DNA from: Aeromicrobium sp. IC_218
Lineage (GTDB): Bacteria; Actinomycetota; Actinomycetes; Propionibacteriales; Nocardioidaceae
Assembly: GCF_004336805.1 (NCBI RefSeq)
Contig: NZ_SJXM01000005.1
Location: 1-64,000, forward strand
Direction of reading: 5' to 3'
DNA: 64,000 nucleotides
Below, piece after piece: positions 27,351 to 41,844 of the stretch. The notes under the pieces were generated by a model that saw only the letters and a program-made list of their open reading frames with translations, was not told where the DNA came from and made no database searches. Positions within the stretch are counted from its first letter, which is position 1, and every line of letters begins with the position of its first letter. The position numbers and the translations under genes were made by a program.

Positions 27351-27364
27351 GGCCCTCCCCTCCG

Positions 27365-27427
27365 CGCTGGGCGTGACGTCGTGCACGCGACACGCCGATG
27401 CGAGCGAGCACGACGTCGCTCCCAGCG
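27365..27427. repeat. Imperfect 20-bp inverted repeat, possible terminator
   Basis: A 20-nt left arm (27365-27384, beginning CGCTGGGCGTGACGTC) is complementary at 18 of 20 positions to a right arm (27408-27427), with a 23-nt loop. It lies 14 nt after the stop codon of the PLP-enzyme gene and 53 nt before the GNAT gene. It can terminate transcription, but its size and shape also fit a small dispersed palindromic repeat. Confidence 0.55.
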
Positions 27428-27480
27428 ACGACCCGCAGCCTCGGGAGGAGGCGGGGAGCAGCCTGGGTAGGTTGGCCCGC

Positions 27481-28062
27481 GTGAGCGACTGGAACGTCAC
27501 CCCCCATCTCGTCGGCACCCACGTCGAGCTGGTGCCGATGCGCCCCGACCACGCCGCCGGCCTGCTCGCCGCGGCCGACGACGACGAGGTCTTCGCCTGG
27601 CTGACGCTGCCGCGCCCCCGCACGCTCGAGGACGCCGAGGCGCTGGTCGCACGCGCCATGGCCCTCCCGGACCGCGCCTGGGTGCAGGTCGACCGCGCCA
27701 GCGGGGAGGTGGCGGGCATGACGTCCTACTACGACGTGAGCGAGTCGGCCCGCACCGTCGCCATCGGCTTCACCTGGCTCGGCCGGCGGTTCTGGCGCAC
27801 CGGCATCAACACCGAGGCCAAGCTCCTGCTGCTGCGCCACGCGTTCGACGAGCTCGGCTGCGTCCGCGTCGTCTGGCACACCGACGAGCACAACCACCGC
27901 TCGCAGGCCGCCATCGCCCGGCTCGGCGCGACCCGCGAGGGCGTGCTGCGCAAGCACAAGCAGCGCCGGGACGGCTCGTGGCGCGACACCCACCTGTTCT
28001 CGATGCTCGACACCGAGTGGCCGGACGCGCGTCAGGCCCTGGAGCGCCGGCTCGCCCGCTGA
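27481..28062 (+). CDS. GNAT N-acetyltransferase (RimJ/RimL-like)
   Basis: A 193-residue GNAT acetyltransferase. The N-terminal region HLVGTHVELVPMRPDHAAGL, the central VAIGFTWLGRRFWRTGINTEAKLLLLRHAFDELG (acetyl-CoA-binding strand and helix), and NHRSQAAIARLGATREGVLR at the C-terminal side are typical of the RimJ/RimL-like group that acetylates amino termini or small amines. The start is GTG 27481. Its last 31 nt overlap the 3' end of the convergent MFS gene. Confidence 0.86.
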   Translation: MSDWNVTPHLVGTHVELVPMRPDHAAGLLAAADDDEVFAWLTLPRPRTLEDAEALVARAMALPDRAWVQVDRASGEVAGMTSYYDVSESARTVAIGFTWLGRRFWRTGINTEAKLLLLRHAFDELGCVRVVWHTDEHNHRSQAAIARLGATREGVLRKHKQRRDGSWRDTHLFSMLDTEWPDARQALERRLAR

Positions 28063-29252
28063 CCGGCGAAGGCGGTCAGCACCGCCAGGACGGCGGTGGC
28101 CACGGGGACGACGAACGCCCCGGTGTGCCCGTGCGCGTCGGCGAGCCGTCCGGCCACCGACGACCCGAGGGCGTAGCCGATCCCGGTCGCGCCGGCCAGC
28201 AGCGTCATGGCCGCCCCGATGCGGTGCTCCGGCACGATCTGCCCGGCCAGCGCGAAGTTGCTGATCATGTAGGGCGCCACCGCGAGGCCGAGGAACAGGA
28301 CGACCACCACCAGCTGGGTGATCGTGTCGACGGCGGGCAGCGGGGTGGCCAGCACGAGCAGCGCCACGGCCGCCACCAGCGAGCGGGTCGCGTAGCCGAT
28401 GCGCTCGGGGACCGCGGCCATCGTCAGCCCGGCCGCGACGCTGCCGACGCCGAGGACCGCGTGCACCAGCCCGGCCACGCCGGGCTCGCCCGCGGCGGTG
28501 GTCAGCGCGGTCGTGCCGGTCTGCACCGAGCCGAACAGCACGCCGACCCATGCCTGGGCCAGGACGAGCAGCACGAACGCGGGCACGAGCAGGCGTCCGG
28601 TCGCCGGCACCGCGCTGCGGTCGACCTTGGTGAGCGCCGCGGTGGGGTGGACGGCGAACAGCGTCCCGAAGACGGCCAGCAGCCCGGCACCCACGAGCAG
28701 GGCGACCGACGGCTCCCCGACGAACGCCAGGACGCCGATGAGCGCCGGCCCGAGCACGAACGAGGCCTCGTCGGCCGCGCCCTCGTAGGAGAAGGCGGCG
28801 TCCACGACCGTGCGCCGGTAGGCCGGGTCGTTCCCGCGTCCGGCGGCCGCGCCCTCGGCGATGGGACGCCAGCGCACCCGCGCGAGCGGGCCCACCTGCG
28901 GGATGAACAGGCCGGCCAGGCCGGAGACGGCGACCGGGACCCAGGGGGTCGCGTCCGCCACGGCGACCAGCGCGACGAGGGCGGCGGCGCCGGCGAGCGA
29001 CTGGACGAGCACCGTGCCGCGCTGGCCGTGACGGTCGGCCAGGGTGCCCCAGAACGGCGCGCCGACGGCATTGGCGACGGCCAGGACGCCGGCGGCCGCG
29101 CCGCCGTACGCGTAGCGGTCGGTCGCGTCGCTGACCAGGACGAGGGTGCCCATCTGGCTCATGGCGAGCGGAACCCGCCCGAGGAAGGCTACGAGGACGT
29201 AGGCGGGCCCGACGATCCGCAGGAGCTCGCGGTAGGCGGCGACGGCTGACAC
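28032..29252 (-). CDS. MFS transporter
   Basis: A 406-residue twelve-helix major facilitator protein. The loop after helix 2 reads [16 protein letters not shown], the MFS signature, and the central loop (about 180-215) separates two six-helix bundles. It has short polar ends and an Arg-rich tail (QRASRRSRA). Substrate unknown; overall layout resembles drug or metabolite exporters. It is divergent from another MFS gene 66 nt away and overlaps the GNAT gene by 31 nt at its end. Confidence 0.8.
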   Translation of the reverse strand: MSAVAAYRELLRIVGPAYVLVAFLGRVPLAMSQMGTLVLVSDATDRYAYGGAAAGVLAVANAVGAPFWGTLADRHGQRGTVLVQSLAGAAALVALVAVADATPWVPVAVSGLAGLFIPQVGPLARVRWRPIAEGAAAGRGNDPAYRRTVVDAAFSYEGAADEASFVLGPALIGVLAFVGEPSVALLVGAGLLAVFGTLFAVHPTAALTKVDRSAVPATGRLLVPAFVLLVLAQAWVGVLFGSVQTGTTALTTAAGEPGVAGLVHAVLGVGSVAAGLTMAAVPERIGYATRSLVAAVALLVLATPLPAVDTITQLVVVVLFLGLAVAPYMISNFALAGQIVPEHRIGAAMTLLAGATGIGYALGSSVAGRLADAHGHTGAFVVPVATAVLAVLTAFAGQRASRRSRA

Positions 29253-29318
29253 AGCGCGTCGAGCCTAGGGGCTCACGCCGGGCAGGACGTCGCCGGGTCG
29301 CGTCGATAGGCTCGACGG

Positions 29319-30467
29319 GTGCCGCCGACCCACGCCCGCCGGGCCACCTTCGGACTGTTCGGCCTCAACGGCTTCCTGCTGGGCATGTGGATCGTGCACA
29401 TCCCCCTGGTCAAGGACCGCACGGGCATCGACGACTCCACCCTCGGCGGGATGCTGCTGCTCGTCGGCATCGCCGCGCTCGTCGGCATGCAGGCCGGTGG
29501 ACGGCTCATCGACCGCATCGGCTCCGCGCCCACCGTCGCGGTCGCCATGACCGTGCTCGCGCTCGTCCTGCCGTTCGTCGCGCTCGCCGAGTCCCCCGTC
29601 GTCCTGGCCTGCGTGCTGACGCTGCTGGGCCTGGCCAACGGCGTCGTCGACGTGGCGCAGAACGCCCAGGCCGTCGTGGTCGAGCGGGCCTACGGACGTC
29701 CGATCATGTCGGCCTTCCACGCCCTGTTCTCGATGGGCAACCTCGCGGCGGCGATCCTGGGCGGCCTGCTCATCAGCCAGGACGTCGGCATGCTGCCCAC
29801 GCTGGTCACCGCCGCGGTGGTCGGCCTCGTCGGAGCCGCCGCCTGCCGCCGGCCGCTGCTGGCCGACGCCGCGCCCGCTCCCACCGAGGGCGGCGGCCGC
29901 CGCCGCGTGCCGTGGACGCCGCGCGTCGTGCTGCTGGGCCTGCTGGCCTTCGCGCTCATGCTCAGCGAAGGCGTCGCCTACGACTGGAGCACCGTCCACC
30001 TGCGCGACAGCCTCGGCTCGACCGAGACCGTCGCGGCCTGGGCCTTCGGCGCCTTCTCGGCCACCATGACGATCGTGCGCCTGGTCGCCGACCGGATCGT
30101 GGCGCGGGTCGGCTCGGCCACCTACGTGAGCGTCGCCGCACTGGTCGGGGCGGTCGCGATGCTGGGCGTCGTGCTGGCCCCGAGCGCGCCGGTCGCGATC
30201 GCCGCCTGGGCGCTGTTCGGCGTCGGCCTGGCCGGCTGCGTCCCGCAGTTCTTCAGCGCCGCGGGCAACGTCGACCCCACCGCCGCCGGCACCTACCTGG
30301 CCCGCATCACCAGCTTCGGCTACACCGGGCTGCTGGCCGGACCGTCGATCATCGGCTTCCTGCGCACGTGGGTGTCGCTGCCGACCGCTCTGCTGGTGCC
30401 GCTCGTCGGCTGCCTGGCCGCGGGCCTGCTCGCCCGCCGCGCCCTCGCGGGCAAGGTGCCCGCGTGA
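29319..30467 (+). CDS. MFS transporter (FucP/YbjJ-like)
   Basis: A 382-residue MFS protein. The opening [21 protein letters not shown], the segment [37 protein letters not shown], and [14 protein letters not shown] resemble the YbjJ-like group of the FucP-type branch. Substrate unknown. The start is GTG 29319. Its stop overlaps the start of the uracil-DNA glycosylase gene by 4 nt, an odd pairing that probably reflects tight packing rather than shared function. Confidence 0.8.
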   Translation: MPPTHARRATFGLFGLNGFLLGMWIVHIPLVKDRTGIDDSTLGGMLLLVGIAALVGMQAGGRLIDRIGSAPTVAVAMTVLALVLPFVALAESPVVLACVLTLLGLANGVVDVAQNAQAVVVERAYGRPIMSAFHALFSMGNLAAAILGGLLISQDVGMLPTLVTAAVVGLVGAAACRRPLLADAAPAPTEGGGRRRVPWTPRVVLLGLLAFALMLSEGVAYDWSTVHLRDSLGSTETVAAWAFGAFSATMTIVRLVADRIVARVGSATYVSVAALVGAVAMLGVVLAPSAPVAIAAWALFGVGLAGCVPQFFSAAGNVDPTAAGTYLARITSFGYTGLLAGPSIIGFLRTWVSLPTALLVPLVGCLAAGLLARRALAGKVPA

Positions 30468-31144
30468 GGCGCCCGCTGTCCGAGCTCGTCGCGCCCGACT
30501 GGGCCGAGGCCCTGGCGCCGGTGGAGGACCGGGTCCACGACCTCGGCGACTTCCTGCGCGCCGAGACCGCGGCCGGCCGCGGCTACCTGCCGCCCGGCGA
30601 CGCCGTGCTGCGCGCCTTCCAGGAGCCGATGGCGGACGTCCGGGTGCTCGTCGTCGGCCAGGACCCCTACCCCACGCCCGGCCACGCCATGGGCCTGTCG
30701 TTCTCGGTGCAGCCGGACGTCCGGCCGCTCCCCCGCAGCCTGGTCAACGTCTTCACCGAGCTCGAGGCCGACCTCGGCGTCCCGCCGTCACCGTCCGGCG
30801 ACCTCACGCCGTGGGCCCGGCAGGGCGTCCTGCTGCTCAACCGCGTGCTCACGGTGCAGCCGGGCTCGGCCGCCAGCCACCGCGGCAAGGGCTGGGAAGC
30901 GGTCACCGAGCAGGCCATCCGTGCCCTCGTCGCCCGCGACGCCCCGCTCGTGGCCGTGCTGTGGGGCCGCGACGCCCAGTCGCTGACGCCGCTGCTGGGC
31001 GACGCCACGCCCGTCGTGGCCAGCGCGCACCCGAGCCCGCTGTCGGCCTCGCGGGGGTTCTTCGGCTCGCGCCCGTTCAGCCGCGTCAACGCCGCGCTCG
31101 AGGCGCTCGGGGCACGACCGGTGGACTGGCGGCTGGCCCCGTAG
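30464..31144 (+). CDS. ung: Uracil-DNA glycosylase, family 1
   Basis: A 226-residue family 1 uracil-DNA glycosylase that removes uracil from DNA. The water-activating loop is [19 protein letters not shown] with Asp67, the uracil-binding Asn lies in LLLNRVLTV, and the DNA-intercalation loop is [15 protein letters not shown] near residue 190. The start is GTG 30464, coupled to the upstream MFS gene by a GTGA overlap. Length is normal for the family. Confidence 0.95.
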   Translation: MRRPLSELVAPDWAEALAPVEDRVHDLGDFLRAETAAGRGYLPPGDAVLRAFQEPMADVRVLVVGQDPYPTPGHAMGLSFSVQPDVRPLPRSLVNVFTELEADLGVPPSPSGDLTPWARQGVLLLNRVLTVQPGSAASHRGKGWEAVTEQAIRALVARDAPLVAVLWGRDAQSLTPLLGDATPVVASAHPSPLSASRGFFGSRPFSRVNAALEALGARPVDWRLAP

Positions 31145-31153
31145 GGTGACGGC

Positions 31154-32290
31154 ATGAGTTCATCGAGTGCCCGTGACAGGGTCGTCGACCACGGGTTCTC
31201 CGTCCTGCAGAAGTGGGGCATCCGCATCGTCGTGTACGCGGCGGCCGCGGTGGTCCTGGGCTGGGTCATCGGCCACACCTGGATGGTGCTGTACCCCGTC
31301 GCCATGGCGCTGGTCGTCGCCACCGTCCTGCAGCCGCCGGTCGGCTTCCTGCGCCGGCACGGCTGGCCGGACGCGCTGGCCGCCGTCGCGGTGATGCTGA
31401 GCTTCTTCGCCCTCATCAGCGCGCTCGTGGCCGTCATCGCCCCGCAGGTCGCCGGCCAGGCCGACGACGTCGCCGAGGGCGCGTCGGACGGCCTGCAGCA
31501 GGTGCGCGAGTGGCTGGTCACGGGCCCGTTCGAGGTCACCGACGGCCAGATCACCAACGCGATCTCCGCGGTCCAGGACAAGATCCAGGACAGCGCCACC
31601 CAGATCGGGTCCGGCGTCTTCTCCACGATCGGCGTCGCGACGAGCGTGATCGTCAACATCGTGCTGATCCTGGTGCTGACCTTCTTCTTCATGAAGGACG
31701 GCCACAAGTTCCTGCCGTGGATCCGCTCGATCGGCGGCGCGAACGTCGGCGGCCACCTCACCGAGCTGCTCACCCGCATCTGGAACACCCTCGGCGGGTT
31801 CATCCGCGCCCAGACGATCGTCGCGGCGATCGACGCGGTCATCATCGGCCTCGGCCTGATCATCCTGGACGTCCCGCTGGCCGTGCCGCTGGCGGTCATC
31901 ACGTTCTTCGGCGGCTACATCCCGATCGTGGGCGCCTTCGTGAGCGGTGCCCTGGCCGTCCTGGTCACGCTGGTGACCAACGGCTGGCAGGAGGCGCTGA
32001 TCGCGCTGGCCATCGTCGTCGCCGTGCAGCAGCTGGAGGGCAACGTGCTCTCACCGTGGCTGCAGGGCAAGAGCATGAACCTGCACGCCGCCATCATCCT
32101 GCTCTCGGTCACCGCCGGCAGCTCGATGTTCGGCATCACCGGCGCGTTCCTGGCGGTGCCGGCGGCCGCCGCCGTGGCCGAGACCCTGCGCTACCTGCTT
32201 GAGCGGGTCGACAGGGAGGCGGGCGTCGTGCCCGAGGACGCCGGACCGCCGCTGGACGAGCCGGGCAAGCCGGTCGCCGAGCAGGACTGA
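31154..32290 (+). CDS. AI-2E family transporter
   Basis: A 378-residue membrane protein of the AI-2E (PerM/YdiK-like) family, which includes the proposed autoinducer-2 exporter TqsA and Na+/H+ antiporters. Eight helices are visible in the family pattern: helices 1-3 near residues 25-110, a soluble segment (about 105-155), then the C-terminal block with ILVLTFFFMKDGHKFLPWI, VPLAVITFFGGYIPIVGAFV and QQLEGNVLSPWLQGKSMNLH, which is diagnostic. Actual substrate unknown. It begins 9 nt after ung. Confidence 0.88.
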   Translation: MSSSSARDRVVDHGFSVLQKWGIRIVVYAAAAVVLGWVIGHTWMVLYPVAMALVVATVLQPPVGFLRRHGWPDALAAVAVMLSFFALISALVAVIAPQVAGQADDVAEGASDGLQQVREWLVTGPFEVTDGQITNAISAVQDKIQDSATQIGSGVFSTIGVATSVIVNIVLILVLTFFFMKDGHKFLPWIRSIGGANVGGHLTELLTRIWNTLGGFIRAQTIVAAIDAVIIGLGLIILDVPLAVPLAVITFFGGYIPIVGAFVSGALAVLVTLVTNGWQEALIALAIVVAVQQLEGNVLSPWLQGKSMNLHAAIILLSVTAGSSMFGITGAFLAVPAAAAVAETLRYLLERVDREAGVVPEDAGPPLDEPGKPVAEQD

Positions 32291-32320
32291 CGGCGGCGGC
32301 CGCACGGCCGCGGACACACA

Positions 32321-32356
32321 AGAAGGGGCGACCAGCGCGTAGCGGTCGCCCCTTCT
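32321..32356 (+). terminator. Terminator after AI-2E transporter
   Basis: AGAAGGGGCGACC pairs perfectly with GGTCGCCCCTTCT across a 10-nt loop, 30 nt after the stop codon. Confidence 0.88.
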
Positions 32357-32376
32357 CGGTCCACCCCAGCGTGAGC

Positions 32377-32428
32377 GGTGAGGAGAGCCGGCTGACGTCC
32401 CCCGATCGCCAGCCGGCTCCTCTTCACC
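32377..32428 (-). terminator. Terminator of the GlgE operon
   Basis: A long hairpin with arms beginning GGTGAGGAGAGCCGGCTG and its complement (one bulged base, 15-nt loop). On the minus strand it lies 66-117 nt beyond the glgB stop codon, facing the AI-2E terminator. Confidence 0.7.
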
Positions 32429-32453
32429 GTGGTGCACACCAGTGATGACTGAA

Positions 32454-32497
32454 GACTAGAGGACCCGGACTAGTCCCGTCTAGTCACAACGGACTAG
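32454..32497. repeat. Cluster of GACTAG/CTAGTC words
   Basis: Within 44 nt GACTAG occurs at 32454, 32468 and 32492 and CTAGTC at 32470 and 32480; the middle pair forms the palindrome GGACTAGTCC. The last copy includes the glgB stop codon. CTAG is usually rare in GC-rich genomes, so four CTAG cores in 44 nt is unusual. Meaning unknown. Confidence 0.6.
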
Positions 32498-34455
32498 GCC
32501 TTTCCGGACACGCCGTCGACGGGCTCCCCGTCCGGCTCCAGCGCGTCCTCGGCCAGGGTCGTCCCGACCGTCTCCGACGCCTCCTCGTGCACGAGCCACA
32601 GCACGCCCGCGGGCGGGATCTGCAGCACCGCGGACGCCGGCTGGCCGTGCATCGGCTCGTCCGTCGCCTCGACCCGGCCGAGGTTGCCCACGCCGGATCC
32701 GCCGTAGACCTCGGCGTCGGTGTTGACGACCTCGCGCCACGTGCCGGTGGCCGGCAGGCCCACGCGGTAGTCCGGGTGCGGAGCACCGGAGAAGTTGCAG
32801 ACGCAGGCCAGCTGCGTGCCGTCCGACCCCACGCGCAGGAAGCTCAGGACGCTGCCGGCGGCGTCGGAGGCGTCGATCCAGACGAAGCCCTCGGGCCGGG
32901 CGTCCTGCGACCACAGCGCCGGCGAGGCGACGTACGTGCGGTTGAGGTCGCCGACGAGGCGGGAGATGCCCGCGTGCAGCGGGTCCTCCAGCTCGTGCCA
33001 GTCCAGCGAGCGGCCCTCGGACCACTCCCCCGACTGGCCGAACTCGCCGCCCATGAACAGCAGCTGCTTGCCCGGGTGCGCCCACATGTAGGCGAGCAGG
33101 GCGCGGACGCCGGCGGCCTTGTTCCAGGCGTCGCCCGGCGAGCGGCCCCACAGCGAGCCCTTGCCGTGCACGACCTCGTCGTGCGAGAGCGGCAGCACGA
33201 ACTGCTCGCTCCAGGCGTACACCAGCGAGAAGGTGATCTCGTCCTGGTGCCAGGCGCGGTGCACCGGCTCACGGCCCAGGTACTGGAGCGTGTCGTGCAT
33301 CCAGCCCATGTTCCACTTCATCGAGAAGCCCAGGCCGCCGGTGCCGGTCGGCGCGGTGACGCCCGGCCACGAGGTCGACTCCTCGGCGATGACCAGGGTG
33401 TCGGGGTGGTGCTTGGCCACCGTGCCGTTCAGCTCCTGCAGGAACTGGACGGCCTCGAGGTTCTCGCGGCCGCCGTGCACGTTGGGCTCCCACTGGCCGT
33501 CCTGGCGCGAGTAGTCCAGGTAGAGCATCGAGGCGACGGCGTCGACCCGCAGCCCGTCGACGTGGAACTCCTCGAGCCAGAACAGCGCGTTGGCGACGAG
33601 GAAGTTGCGCACCTGCGGGCGTCCGAAGTCGAAGACGTACGTGCCCCAGTCGGGCTGCTCGCCGCGGCGCGGGTCCGGGTGCTCGTACAGCGGGGTGCCG
33701 TCGAAGCGGGCCAGGGCCCAGGCGTCGCGTGGGAAGTGCGCGGGCACCCAGTCGACGATCACGCCGATGCCGCGCTGGTGCAGGTGGTCGACGAACCAGC
33801 GGAAGTCGTCCGGGCTGCCGAAGCGCGACGTCGGGGCGTAGTAGGACGTGACCTGGTAGCCCCACGAGCCGCCGAACGGGTGCTCGGCGACGGGCAGCAG
33901 CTCGACGTGGGTGAAGCCGTGCTCGAGCACGTACTCGGCGAGCTGCTCGGCCGCCTCGCGGTACGACAGGCCCTGGCGCCACGAGCCCAGGTGCACCTCG
34001 TAGATGCTCATCGGGGCGTCGGACCACGTGGTCGCGGCGCGGCGCTCGAGCCACTCGTCGTCGCCCCACGCGTGGGTGCTGGTGGCGATGACCGAGGCGT
34101 TGTCCGGCGGCACCTCGGTGGCGAAGGCCATCGGGTCGGCCTTCTCGAACCACTCACCGTCGGGGCCCTCGAGGCGCAGCTTGTAGCGCTGGCCGGGCTC
34201 GGCGCCGGGCACGAAGCCCTCCCAGATGCCGCCGTCGGCGTGCGCGAGCGGGTGCGCGTCGGAGTCCCAGTCGTTGAAGTCGCCGACCACGCGCACGGTG
34301 CGGGCGTTGGGGGCCCAGACCGCGAAGGACGTGCCCGCGACCCCGTCGACGGTGGCGGGGTGGGCGCCGAGCGCCTGCCAGAGCCGCTCGTGGCGGCCCT
34401 CGCCGATCAGGTGCAGGTCGAGCTCCCCGAGCCCGGTCTCCTTGGCGTGCTTCAT
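32494..34455 (-). CDS. glgB: 1,4-alpha-glucan branching enzyme
   Basis: A 653-residue GH13 branching enzyme that introduces alpha-1,6 branches into alpha-glucan. An N-terminal CBM48-like domain ([20 protein letters not shown]) precedes the TIM barrel with nucleophile Asp305 in [18 protein letters not shown], acid Glu358 in VIAEES, and the third catalytic Asp in [12 protein letters not shown]. The C-terminal beta domain ends with an acidic tail of about 25 residues. It is the last gene of glgE-treS-mak-glgB; its ATG overlaps the mak stop codon by 4 nt. In this pathway it branches the linear glucan made by GlgE. Confidence 0.96.
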   Translation of the reverse strand: MKHAKETGLGELDLHLIGEGRHERLWQALGAHPATVDGVAGTSFAVWAPNARTVRVVGDFNDWDSDAHPLAHADGGIWEGFVPGAEPGQRYKLRLEGPDGEWFEKADPMAFATEVPPDNASVIATSTHAWGDDEWLERRAATTWSDAPMSIYEVHLGSWRQGLSYREAAEQLAEYVLEHGFTHVELLPVAEHPFGGSWGYQVTSYYAPTSRFGSPDDFRWFVDHLHQRGIGVIVDWVPAHFPRDAWALARFDGTPLYEHPDPRRGEQPDWGTYVFDFGRPQVRNFLVANALFWLEEFHVDGLRVDAVASMLYLDYSRQDGQWEPNVHGGRENLEAVQFLQELNGTVAKHHPDTLVIAEESTSWPGVTAPTGTGGLGFSMKWNMGWMHDTLQYLGREPVHRAWHQDEITFSLVYAWSEQFVLPLSHDEVVHGKGSLWGRSPGDAWNKAAGVRALLAYMWAHPGKQLLFMGGEFGQSGEWSEGRSLDWHELEDPLHAGISRLVGDLNRTYVASPALWSQDARPEGFVWIDASDAAGSVLSFLRVGSDGTQLACVCNFSGAPHPDYRVGLPATGTWREVVNTDAEVYGGSGVGNLGRVEATDEPMHGQPASAVLQIPPAGVLWLVHEEASETVGTTLAEDALEPDGEPVDGVSGKA

Positions 34456-35831
34456 GCGACCCCTTCCACGATGCGGGCGATGGACGACAGCGGGACCTCG
34501 AGCCAGTCCGGGCGGTTGGCGTGCTCGTAGCCGACCTCGTAGACGGCCTTGTCCAGCTCGAGCGCGGTGAGCAGGACGGCGTGCTCGCGCGGGTCGCCCA
34601 GGTCCGAGACCGAGGCGTAGCCCTCGCAGAACGCGTCGCGGTTCACCTGCGCCCAGTTCAGCGCGCCGTAGGTGAGCGCCTGGACGTCGTCGGGCTGGCC
34701 GACGAGCAGCTGGTGCGCCGCGTAGTCGAACGAGCGGAGCATGCCGGCGACGTCGCGCAGCGGCGAGCGCAGTGCGGCCCGCTCCTCCAGCGGAGCGGCC
34801 GGCTCGCCCTCGAAGTCGATGACCGTCCAGCCGCCGACGGTGCGCAGCACCTGGCCCAGGTGCAGGTCGCCGTGGACGTACTGGCTGCGCAGCGGGGTGG
34901 GCAGCTCCCGTACCCGCTCGAGCGCGGCACGGATGCCGGGCACGTGCGGCGCGAGCTGCGGGACGTCCGCGGCCACCGCGTCGAGCCGGGCGGTCATGGT
35001 GCGCACCTTGCCGGCGAGCTCGTCGGGCCCCACGTCGGCCGTGCCGAGCGCGCGGGCCAGGTCGGCGTGGACGTGCGCCACGGCCTGGCCGAGGCGACGG
35101 GCCTCCCCGGAGAAGTCGCCACCGTGCTCCTCGGGCGCGGTGCCCGGGTCGGCCATGAGGTCGCGGACGCTGGTGGTGGCCATCGCCCACCCGTCGGCGG
35201 CGTCGGGGAAGAACTGCTGGACCATGCCCAGCGTCGTCTCCTGGCCGTCGAAGCGGCCGGCGATCGAGCCGAGCGGCTGCGCGATGTGCTGGCAGCCGGC
35301 GTCACGCAGGGCACGGTGCAGGACGAGGTCCTTGTTCAGGCCCGGCGAGAGCCGGCGGAACAGCTTGAGGATGTACTGGCTGCCGAACACCAGGGAGGTG
35401 TTGGACTGCTCGCTGGTGATCGGGCGGCCGCGCAGGCCGGCGTCCAGGACGACGTCCGGCTCCAGCCGGAAGCTGACGTCGCCGATGGTCGCCTCGCGGG
35501 CCAGCAGGCCGAGCAGCTCGCTGGTCAGGTCGGCGTCGCCGGAGGCCTCGTACATGGTGACGCCGTCGTCGACCTCGATGACCGCGGCGGCCGGGACGTC
35601 CGGCGCCTGGGCACGGCGGGCGCCGACCAGCAGCTGGTAGACGTCGCGCCGATCGCCCTGGCGCACCTCCACCACCAGGTGCACGAGCGCCGGGTCGCCG
35701 TCGACCAGGACGGTCGTCTCGAGCGCCTGCACGGCGTCGATCGGGCGATCCTTGCCGGCGAACCAGCGCCGGGTCGCCAGCCAGTCGGGCAGGGCCTGCA
35801 GGACCACGTCCATCCAGGGGGTCGAGCTCAT
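34452..35831 (-). CDS. mak: Maltokinase (Pep2/Mak)
   Basis: A 459-residue maltokinase that phosphorylates maltose at C1 with ATP, giving the GlgE substrate. The N-terminal cap domain ([15 protein letters not shown]) is characteristic; the kinase core carries YILKLFRR (ATP-contact Lys), [13 protein letters not shown] (catalytic loop) and [15 protein letters not shown] (metal-binding DFE). ATG 35831 is preferred because GAGGTGA lies 6-12 nt upstream; a GTG at 35840 overlapping the treS stop codon is the alternative. It sits between treS and glgB in the GlgE operon. Confidence 0.94.
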   Translation of the reverse strand: MSSTPWMDVVLQALPDWLATRRWFAGKDRPIDAVQALETTVLVDGDPALVHLVVEVRQGDRRDVYQLLVGARRAQAPDVPAAAVIEVDDGVTMYEASGDADLTSELLGLLAREATIGDVSFRLEPDVVLDAGLRGRPITSEQSNTSLVFGSQYILKLFRRLSPGLNKDLVLHRALRDAGCQHIAQPLGSIAGRFDGQETTLGMVQQFFPDAADGWAMATTSVRDLMADPGTAPEEHGGDFSGEARRLGQAVAHVHADLARALGTADVGPDELAGKVRTMTARLDAVAADVPQLAPHVPGIRAALERVRELPTPLRSQYVHGDLHLGQVLRTVGGWTVIDFEGEPAAPLEERAALRSPLRDVAGMLRSFDYAAHQLLVGQPDDVQALTYGALNWAQVNRDAFCEGYASVSDLGDPREHAVLLTALELDKAVYEVGYEHANRPDWLEVPLSSIARIVEGVA

Positions 35832-35836
35832 CGCGC

Positions 35837-37651
<1,815 letters not shown>

Positions 37652-37697
37652 GGCTCCTACCCTTGCGCAGGTCCGACGAGGCTGCGACCCGACGCGG

Positions 37698-39662
<1,965 letters not shown>

Positions 39663-39724
39663 AGGGTCCCCTCTCGTCGCGGTACCGCCAAGCCTGCCAG
39701 CGCGACGGCGGGCCGCAACCGGGC

Positions 39725-40396
39725 TCAGACCTGCAGGGCGTCCTCGCCGGCGAGCACACGGCCCGCCGTGCCCCTGGCCGGACGGCCCAGCAGGGTCGCC
39801 GCGAGGAAGCGCGCGGCCGTGCCGTCGAACTCGCCGGCCCGCCGCAGCATGGCGTGCTTGCCCCCGCGGACGACCACGAGCGCGACGTTCCCGGTGCGGG
39901 CCAGGCGGGCCACCACGGCCCGCGCGTGGGCGATCGGCGCGATCCGGTCCTGGTCGCCGTGCACGACCAGCACCGGCCGGTCGCCGGTCGGCACCCCGTC
40001 GTCCGGGTAGAGCCACGGGGCGAGCGCGACGACGGACGCGACCTCGGGACGTCCGGCCGAGAGCAGCGCCGCGCGACCCCCGAGCGAGTGGCCGACGAGC
40101 CCGACGGGCAGGTCGCCGTGCTTCTCGCGCACCTGGCCGAGCGCCCAGGCGACGTCGTCGACCGGGGTGTGCGAGGCGTCCCAGCCGCGCGAGGAGTTGA
40201 GCAGCCGGTAGACGGCCAGGCGTCCGCGGCCGGCGGCGGCCACGCGCTTGGCGACCGGGATCATCCGGATCACCGAGAGCTGCGTCGGGCTGACCATCGG
40301 CGAGCCCGGCTTGCTGGCGCCGCCGTGCAGCACGAGCACGACCGCGTCGGGGCGGGCGGGGACCCGGGTGGGGATGAGGCGGGCTCGGACGTCCAT
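39725..40396 (-). CDS. Alpha/beta hydrolase
   Basis: A 223-residue small alpha/beta hydrolase. The nucleophile elbow is [14 protein letters not shown] (Ser near residue 104), the oxyanion region follows VVLVLHGG, and [13 protein letters not shown] plus GGKHAM supply the Asp and His of the triad. It is a dienelactone-hydrolase or BAAT-like fold of ordinary length without signal peptide. Substrate unknown. It is 62 nt upstream of glgE on the same strand but need not belong to that operon. Confidence 0.8.
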   Translation of the reverse strand: MDVRARLIPTRVPARPDAVVLVLHGGASKPGSPMVSPTQLSVIRMIPVAKRVAAAGRGRLAVYRLLNSSRGWDASHTPVDDVAWALGQVREKHGDLPVGLVGHSLGGRAALLSAGRPEVASVVALAPWLYPDDGVPTGDRPVLVVHGDQDRIAPIAHARAVVARLARTGNVALVVVRGGKHAMLRRAGEFDGTAARFLAATLLGRPARGTAGRVLAGEDALQV

Positions 40397-40456
40397 GCCG
40401 CGAGTCTGCCCGGGGGTGCCCAGCCGCGCCCGCCGGACGACCGGCGCGAGCGTGGG

Positions 40457-41620
40457 TCAGCCGGCCGGGCCGAACCAGCCGGACGCCCCGATCTCGTCGC
40501 CCATGCGCGGGACGTACTGGTCGAAGTAGATGCGGGCGACGAGCTCGCGGCGGCTCCGCACCCCGGCCTTCTCGAAGACCGACTTCAGGTGGTCCTGCAC
40601 CGTGTACGCCGACAGGTGCACGGCCGCGGCGATCTCGCGCGTGTCCAGGCCCTGCAGCACGAGCTGGGTCACGTCGCGCTCCCGCGGCGTCAGGCCGAAG
40701 GCGGCGACCACGAGCGGGACGATCTCCGGCGGACGGGCCTCCTCGATCGTCACGACGACCTCGCCGCTCACGCCGTCCGGGCCGCTGAGCGGGGTCGCGT
40801 GCATGACCAGCCACATGCCGCTGGCCGCCCGAACCCGGCTGCGCGGCACGACGGACGTCTCGCCGCGCGCGAACCGCCGAGCGGCTCCGACGAGGGAGGC
40901 CACCGGGGCGAGCGGACCCCCGCTGGCCGGCCCCTGGGCGAGCTCGGCCAGCCAGCCCTCGGCCCCGAGCGAGGTGCGGACGACGCGGTCCTGGGCGTCC
41001 ACGACGAGGACGGCCGGACCACCGATCGCCCCGCTCCGGCCGGCGGCCAGGGTCGCGAGCAGGCCGGCCCGCATGCCCAGCGCGAAGACGTGCGCCAGGC
41101 CCGCCGCGAAGTCGACCTCGTCGGCGTCGAAGGCCCGGTCGTCCTCGCGGAACAGGGCGAGACCGCCCCAGAGCATCCCCCGGTCGTCGGTGAACACCAG
41201 GCGCAGCTCGTCGCGGAAGCCGAAGTGCGGTCGCATGAACTGGTCCATCCGGGGCGACGCGTCGACGTCCCCCCGGGTCAGCAGGTGCACTCCGGCCGCC
41301 GCGACGTGCCGGTCGGCCAGGACCGTGAACGCCGTCGGGTCGTCCTGGCCGTACTCGACCAGGCCGAACTCCTGGTCGTGCTCGTTGCGTCCCACCAGCC
41401 CGCCGTACTTGCGGGCGCCGGTGAGCAGCCCGGTCGCCGGGTCCGTGGTGGCCAGGCACGCGGCGTCGAACCGCAGGACCCGCCCGACCGACGCGATCGC
41501 CTCCTCGGCGAAGGTCTCCACGTCCAGGCCGGCGCGCGCGACCACCTCGACGTCGCGGCGCACGCGCTCCCCCAGGAGTCCGGTGACCATGGCGCCCAGT
41601 GTGCGCCGCGACGGGGCCAT
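40457..41620 (-). CDS. LuxR-family transcriptional regulator with sensor domains
   Basis: A 387-residue regulator. The C-terminal HTH is of the LuxR/NarL type: [51 protein letters not shown] in overlapping segments, about residues 305-360. The N-terminal 165 residues look GAF-like ([21 protein letters not shown]), and a second sensor-like region ([21 protein letters not shown]) follows. The start at ATG 41620 has a G-rich stretch 8 nt upstream; ATG 41590 is the alternative. It is divergent from the FAD-dependent oxidase gene, which it may control. Confidence 0.82.
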   Translation of the reverse strand: MAPSRRTLGAMVTGLLGERVRRDVEVVARAGLDVETFAEEAIASVGRVLRFDAACLATTDPATGLLTGARKYGGLVGRNEHDQEFGLVEYGQDDPTAFTVLADRHVAAAGVHLLTRGDVDASPRMDQFMRPHFGFRDELRLVFTDDRGMLWGGLALFREDDRAFDADEVDFAAGLAHVFALGMRAGLLATLAAGRSGAIGGPAVLVVDAQDRVVRTSLGAEGWLAELAQGPASGGPLAPVASLVGAARRFARGETSVVPRSRVRAASGMWLVMHATPLSGPDGVSGEVVVTIEEARPPEIVPLVVAAFGLTPRERDVTQLVLQGLDTREIAAAVHLSAYTVQDHLKSVFEKAGVRSRRELVARIYFDQYVPRMGDEIGASGWFGPAG

Positions 41621-41629
41621 CGGGAACCC

Positions 41630-41661
41630 CCCAGGTTCCTGGGACGACCAGGACCCCCAGG
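41630..41661. promoter_or_regulatory. CCCAGG/CCTGGG half-site cluster in divergent promoter
   Basis: CCCAGG-TT-CCTGGG (41630-41643) is a perfect inverted repeat 10 nt upstream of the LuxR gene start, followed by another CCCAGG at 41656-41661. These lie in the 224-nt gap between the regulator and the divergent oxidase gene and could be its operator. The rest of the gap (41662-41844) shows no clear gene or other signal. Confidence 0.45.
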
Positions 41662-41844
41662 CCCGGTGGCAGAACGTTTTCCCACCGGGCAGGGATGGTG
41701 CGGCCGCGGGGAGCGGGCCGAGCCTTGACGTCGAGCGACGCCGCCCCGGCACCGACGGGACGACCGCGGGCCGGACCGGCCCCGGAGCCGCTCGTCCCCC
41801 GCCGCGGGCCCCGTCCCGGCTCCTCTCCCCCAGGAAGTGAATGC

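Noticed and set aside
28032..28062. 31-nt convergent overlap of the GNAT and MFS genes as an error or frameshift
   Set aside because: Both proteins end with normal-looking sequences for their families; short convergent overlaps are frequent in compact genomes.
39724..39725. Inclusion of the alpha/beta hydrolase in the glgE operon
   Set aside because: The 62-nt gap before glgE is long enough for a separate promoter and the hydrolase has no evident glucan role; left open rather than claimed.
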